A stretch of DNA of 7,122 nt. Origin: Microcystis aeruginosa W13-11. GTDB lineage: Bacteria; Cyanobacteriota; Cyanobacteriia; Cyanobacteriales; Microcystaceae. Below the pieces are notes generated by a model. The model saw nothing but the letters and a program-made list of their open reading frames with translations. It made no database searches and was not told where the DNA came from. Every line of letters begins with the position of its first letter. Position 1 is the stretch's first letter. Positions 5,471 through 7,122 of the stretch are shown piece after piece. The position numbers were made by a program, and so were the translations under genes. The DNA is taken from the NCBI GenBank assembly GCA_009995705.1, contig JAADBR010000172.1:1-7122 (forward strand), read 5' to 3'.

Positions 5471-6619
5471 TTGAGGCAGCGGTTACAATTAAAATTATCA
5501 ATTGGGCGCGAGGCTGCCCTTCTAATCGGTTTGCTGGGATTAACGGCCTGTCAACCTCCCGATCCGCCGAAAATTTCGCCGACAGAATCGCCTAAAATTG
5601 AGGAAACTGGCCGCTTAATCCTCAATAATGCCACCTTAGAACAGGCTAACCCCTCCGGACAACCCCTCTGGAAAATTCAGGTCAAAAAAGCTACCTACAC
5701 CCAAGACCAAAAAATCGCCCGTCTGGAAAATATCAAGGGTAATATCTATCAGGATGGGAAAGTGGTTTTACAGGTTAGTGCTGACCGCGGTGAAGTCTAT
5801 AAGGAAGGCCAGGAAATTCTCCTCAAAGATAATATTGTGGCCGTAGACCCCCGCAATAAGGCCATTATTAACGCGCCGGAATTGCGTTGGCTACCCAAGG
5901 AAGGTATTTTAATCTCCCCTAAAGGGATCAAAGGTAGTCATCTACAACTAGAAGCCAAGGCGCGCCAAGGACGCTACGACACGCGCCAAGAAAAACTAGA
6001 ATTACAAGGTCAAGTGGTGGCCACCGCCAAGGAATCCCGTGTTGTCCTGCAAACCGAGCGCCTGTACTGGGAAATTCCGCAACAGGTCATCAGTACCGAT
6101 CAAAAAGTCGCTTTTGATCGCTATATTAGTAAAACTATTATCGATCGCCTTACTGCTATCGGCGGTCGTTGGGAAAGAAAAAATAATCAGGTTATCCTCC
6201 AAGAAAACCTCGAATATCGCTCTTTAGAACCACCTTTACAGATTTCTGGTTCTCAGGCAATTTGGAACTATCAAAATCGTACCCTAACTTCCGATCGCCC
6301 CACGGAAATTTTTCAATATCAAGATCAAATTACTATTACTGGTAATCGTGTGGTGGTGGAATTAGGCAATCGCATCGCTTATCTCAAGGACGGGGTTAAG
6401 GGAATTAATCAGAAAACTGGCGCGCAATTGTATGGTCAGATCTTAACTTGGAAAATGTCGGAAAAAATTGTCGAGGCCGAGGGGAATATTATCTATGAAC
6501 AACAGGAACCAAAATTTAATCTCACCGGCGATAAAGCGATCGGCACTTTAGAAGATAATAACATTGTTGTTACCAGTAGTTCCCCCGATCGAGTTGTCAC
6601 CGAGATTTATCCCCGTTAG
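5471..6619 (+). CDS. lptC: LptC-like lipopolysaccharide-export lipoprotein
   Basis: LptC-type proteins accept lipopolysaccharide from the inner-membrane LptBFG complex and pass it across the periplasm. From TTG 5471 there are 382 residues. A basic N-terminus and hydrophobic helix (about 14-25) end in the lipobox GLTAC (Cys27), then a Pro-rich stretch, so it should be a lipoprotein, whereas E. coli LptC keeps a membrane helix. The rest is beta-rich, in repeats of alternating strands such as GNIYQDGKVVLQVSADRG, LKDNIVAVDP, LELQGQVVATA and AEGNIIYEQQ. This fits two tandem LptC/OstA-like domains (about 45-180 and 185-375), about twice the length of the E. coli protein, as is usual in cyanobacteria. 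The start is uncertain: an in-frame ATA at 5450 has the better ribosome-binding site and would add seven residues (ATA, AAERSK) before the TTG. Family assignment rests on overall pattern, not on catalytic residues. Confidence 0.75.
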   Translation: MRQRLQLKLSIGREAALLIGLLGLTACQPPDPPKISPTESPKIEETGRLILNNATLEQANPSGQPLWKIQVKKATYTQDQKIARLENIKGNIYQDGKVVLQVSADRGEVYKEGQEILLKDNIVAVDPRNKAIINAPELRWLPKEGILISPKGIKGSHLQLEAKARQGRYDTRQEKLELQGQVVATAKESRVVLQTERLYWEIPQQVISTDQKVAFDRYISKTIIDRLTAIGGRWERKNNQVILQENLEYRSLEPPLQISGSQAIWNYQNRTLTSDRPTEIFQYQDQITITGNRVVVELGNRIAYLKDGVKGINQKTGAQLYGQILTWKMSEKIVEAEGNIIYEQQEPKFNLTGDKAIGTLEDNNIVVTSSSPDRVVTEIYPR

Positions 6620-6634
6620 CAGGGAAAATTGATC

Positions 6635-6661
6635 AAAAAAACTCTCCCTAAACAAGGGAGA
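6635..6661 (-). terminator. Rho-independent terminator of the ndhE remnant
   Basis: TCTCCCT (6643-6649) pairs with AGGGAGA (6655-6661) around AAACA. Read on the minus strand, the stem is followed within a base by a T-run (A-run 6635-6641). It lies 25 bases after the ndhE stop. On the plus strand no T-run follows, so it is not a good terminator for lptC. Confidence 0.8.
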
Positions 6662-6685
6662 AAGAGGGGGTAAATATTTAAAACC

Positions 6686-6934
6686 TTACCATTTGAGCAG
6701 ATTAAACTGTTCCATATCGATCGTGTCGCGGTTACGATAGATAGTCAAGATAATCGCTAAACCCATGGCTGCCTCGGCTGCTGCTACGGTAATCACGAAA
6801 ATAGCAAAAACTTGGCCTCGGATATTAGCGGGGTTAAGATAGTTGGAAAAACCCATTAGGTTAATGTTAACAGAATTGAGCGTCAATTCGATCAACATTA
6901 AAACCCGGACAGGATTGCGACTGGTGACTAAACC
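6686..6934 (-). pseudogene. ndhE: 5'-truncated ndhE (NDH-1 subunit 4L / NuoK)
   Basis: NdhE is a small three-helix membrane subunit of the cyanobacterial NAD(P)H dehydrogenase-like complex in the thylakoid. From [13 protein letters not shown] (starting at 6934) to the C-terminal MEQFNLLKW, the frame matches NdhE along about 82 residues, including [30 protein letters not shown] and YRNRDT. The family has about 101-103 residues. The first 20 or so, which carry the start and first membrane helix (ending CIGIYG), are absent. Upstream codons read ATVSPD and soon reach a TGA, and none of the other minus frames restores the lost part. The first ATG in frame (6898) would give only 70 residues. The usual neighbours ndhA, ndhI and ndhG are not upstream. 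The gene keeps its terminator. It is best read as a duplicated or displaced 3' fragment, with an intact copy expected elsewhere. Confidence 0.8.
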
Positions 6935-7059
6935 ATCTGGGGATACGGTGGCAATTATTAATGATGCTGACTTTCAACCGAACACTTGGTAAAGAGATAT
7001 AATTAGGACTTATAGGGAAGTGTTAAATCCCCCCGTCTATCGGCACCCCCTGTCAGTCC
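6935..7059. other. Junction and leader between ndhE remnant and next gene
   Basis: A 125-base non-coding stretch. It has a TATAAT at 6998-7003 that could be a -10 for the gene at 7060, but no good -35. It also has a 7-bp inverted repeat, AACACTT (6981-6987) with AAGTGTT (7018-7024). No ribosome-binding site is clear before the ATG at 7060. Confidence 0.4.
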
Positions 7060-7122
7060 ATGAGTGAACCCGTTACCCTTGAGGATATTTACCAGCTATT
7101 CCGCGCTTCCGCCGAGGAGTTT
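7060..7122 (+). CDS. N-terminus of a hypothetical protein (3' partial)
   Basis: The frame starts at ATG 7060 and is open to the right edge, giving 21 residues: MSEPVTLEDIYQLF, then RASAEEF. The short amphipathic pattern LEDIYQLFRASAEEF resembles the start of cyanobacterial proteins with long coiled-coil repeats followed by a nuclease-like domain (the DUF3782 type), often found in many copies in Microcystis. That is from memory and rests on very little sequence. No ribosome-binding site is obvious. A TATAAT lies about 57 bases upstream. It runs divergently from the ndhE remnant, and the breakpoint of that remnant is within its upstream region. Confidence 0.5.
   Translation, partial: MSEPVTLEDIYQLFRASAEEF

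Noticed and set aside
6002..6227. Two ORFs of 62-66 codons within lptC
   Set aside because: They are out of frame or antisense to the continuous beta-repeat pattern of the LptC-like protein.
6643..6661. Terminator for lptC on the plus strand
   Set aside because: The stem is there, but the plus-strand sequence after it is AAGAGGGGG, with no T-run; the T-run exists only in the minus orientation.
6981..7024. Ends of an insertion element (AACACTT/AAGTGTT)
   Set aside because: Only 7 bp with a 30-bp spacer, no transposase and no target duplication; easily expected by chance in AT-rich DNA.

Overview
The window looks like chromosomal DNA from a unicellular cyanobacterium, most likely Microcystis or a close relative. 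Three things point there. The palindrome CGATCG is frequent, with one full HIP1 octamer (GCGATCGC) at 1927-1934. The gene content is cyanobacterial: an HhoA/HhoB/HtrA-type protease, a long lipoprotein form of LptC, and an NdhE-like reading frame ending MEQFNLLKW. Base composition is moderately AT-rich, with repeats scattered between genes. The genus is an inference.

Layout. 1-186 (+) is the 3' end of an unrecognised gene. 187-742 has no solid gene but holds hairpins, short tandem repeats and a small ORF (515-655) that a 10-bp duplication appears to have cut short. Next is a minus-strand cluster, in transcription order: murT (4114-2705), gatD (2543-1740) and a two-TM hypothetical protein with helix-turn-helix-like modules (1681-743). 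A convincing minus-strand terminator (694-718) closes it. Divergent from murT, on the plus strand, lie an htrA-family protease (4206-5396) and an lptC-like lipoprotein gene (5471-6619). A minus-strand ndhE remnant with its own terminator follows (6934-6635). The first 21 codons of another plus-strand gene begin at 7060.

Biology. Most of the complete genes belong to the cell envelope. MurT and GatD together amidate the stem-peptide glutamate of lipid II, HtrA handles damaged or misfolded proteins outside the cytoplasm, and LptC carries lipopolysaccharide across the periplasm. The hypothetical protein is membrane-anchored and follows gatD on the same strand, so it may share that theme, but nothing in its sequence shows a function.

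Most worth a second look: (1) ndhE lacks its start and first membrane helix, with homology ending sharply near 6934; (2) a perfect 17-bp inverted repeat sits inside the hypothetical gene; (3) a 10-bp tandem duplication frameshifts a small ORF; (4) a strong ribosome-binding site precedes an in-frame ATA, not a normal start, at lptC. I did not find a clear undescribed multi-gene system.
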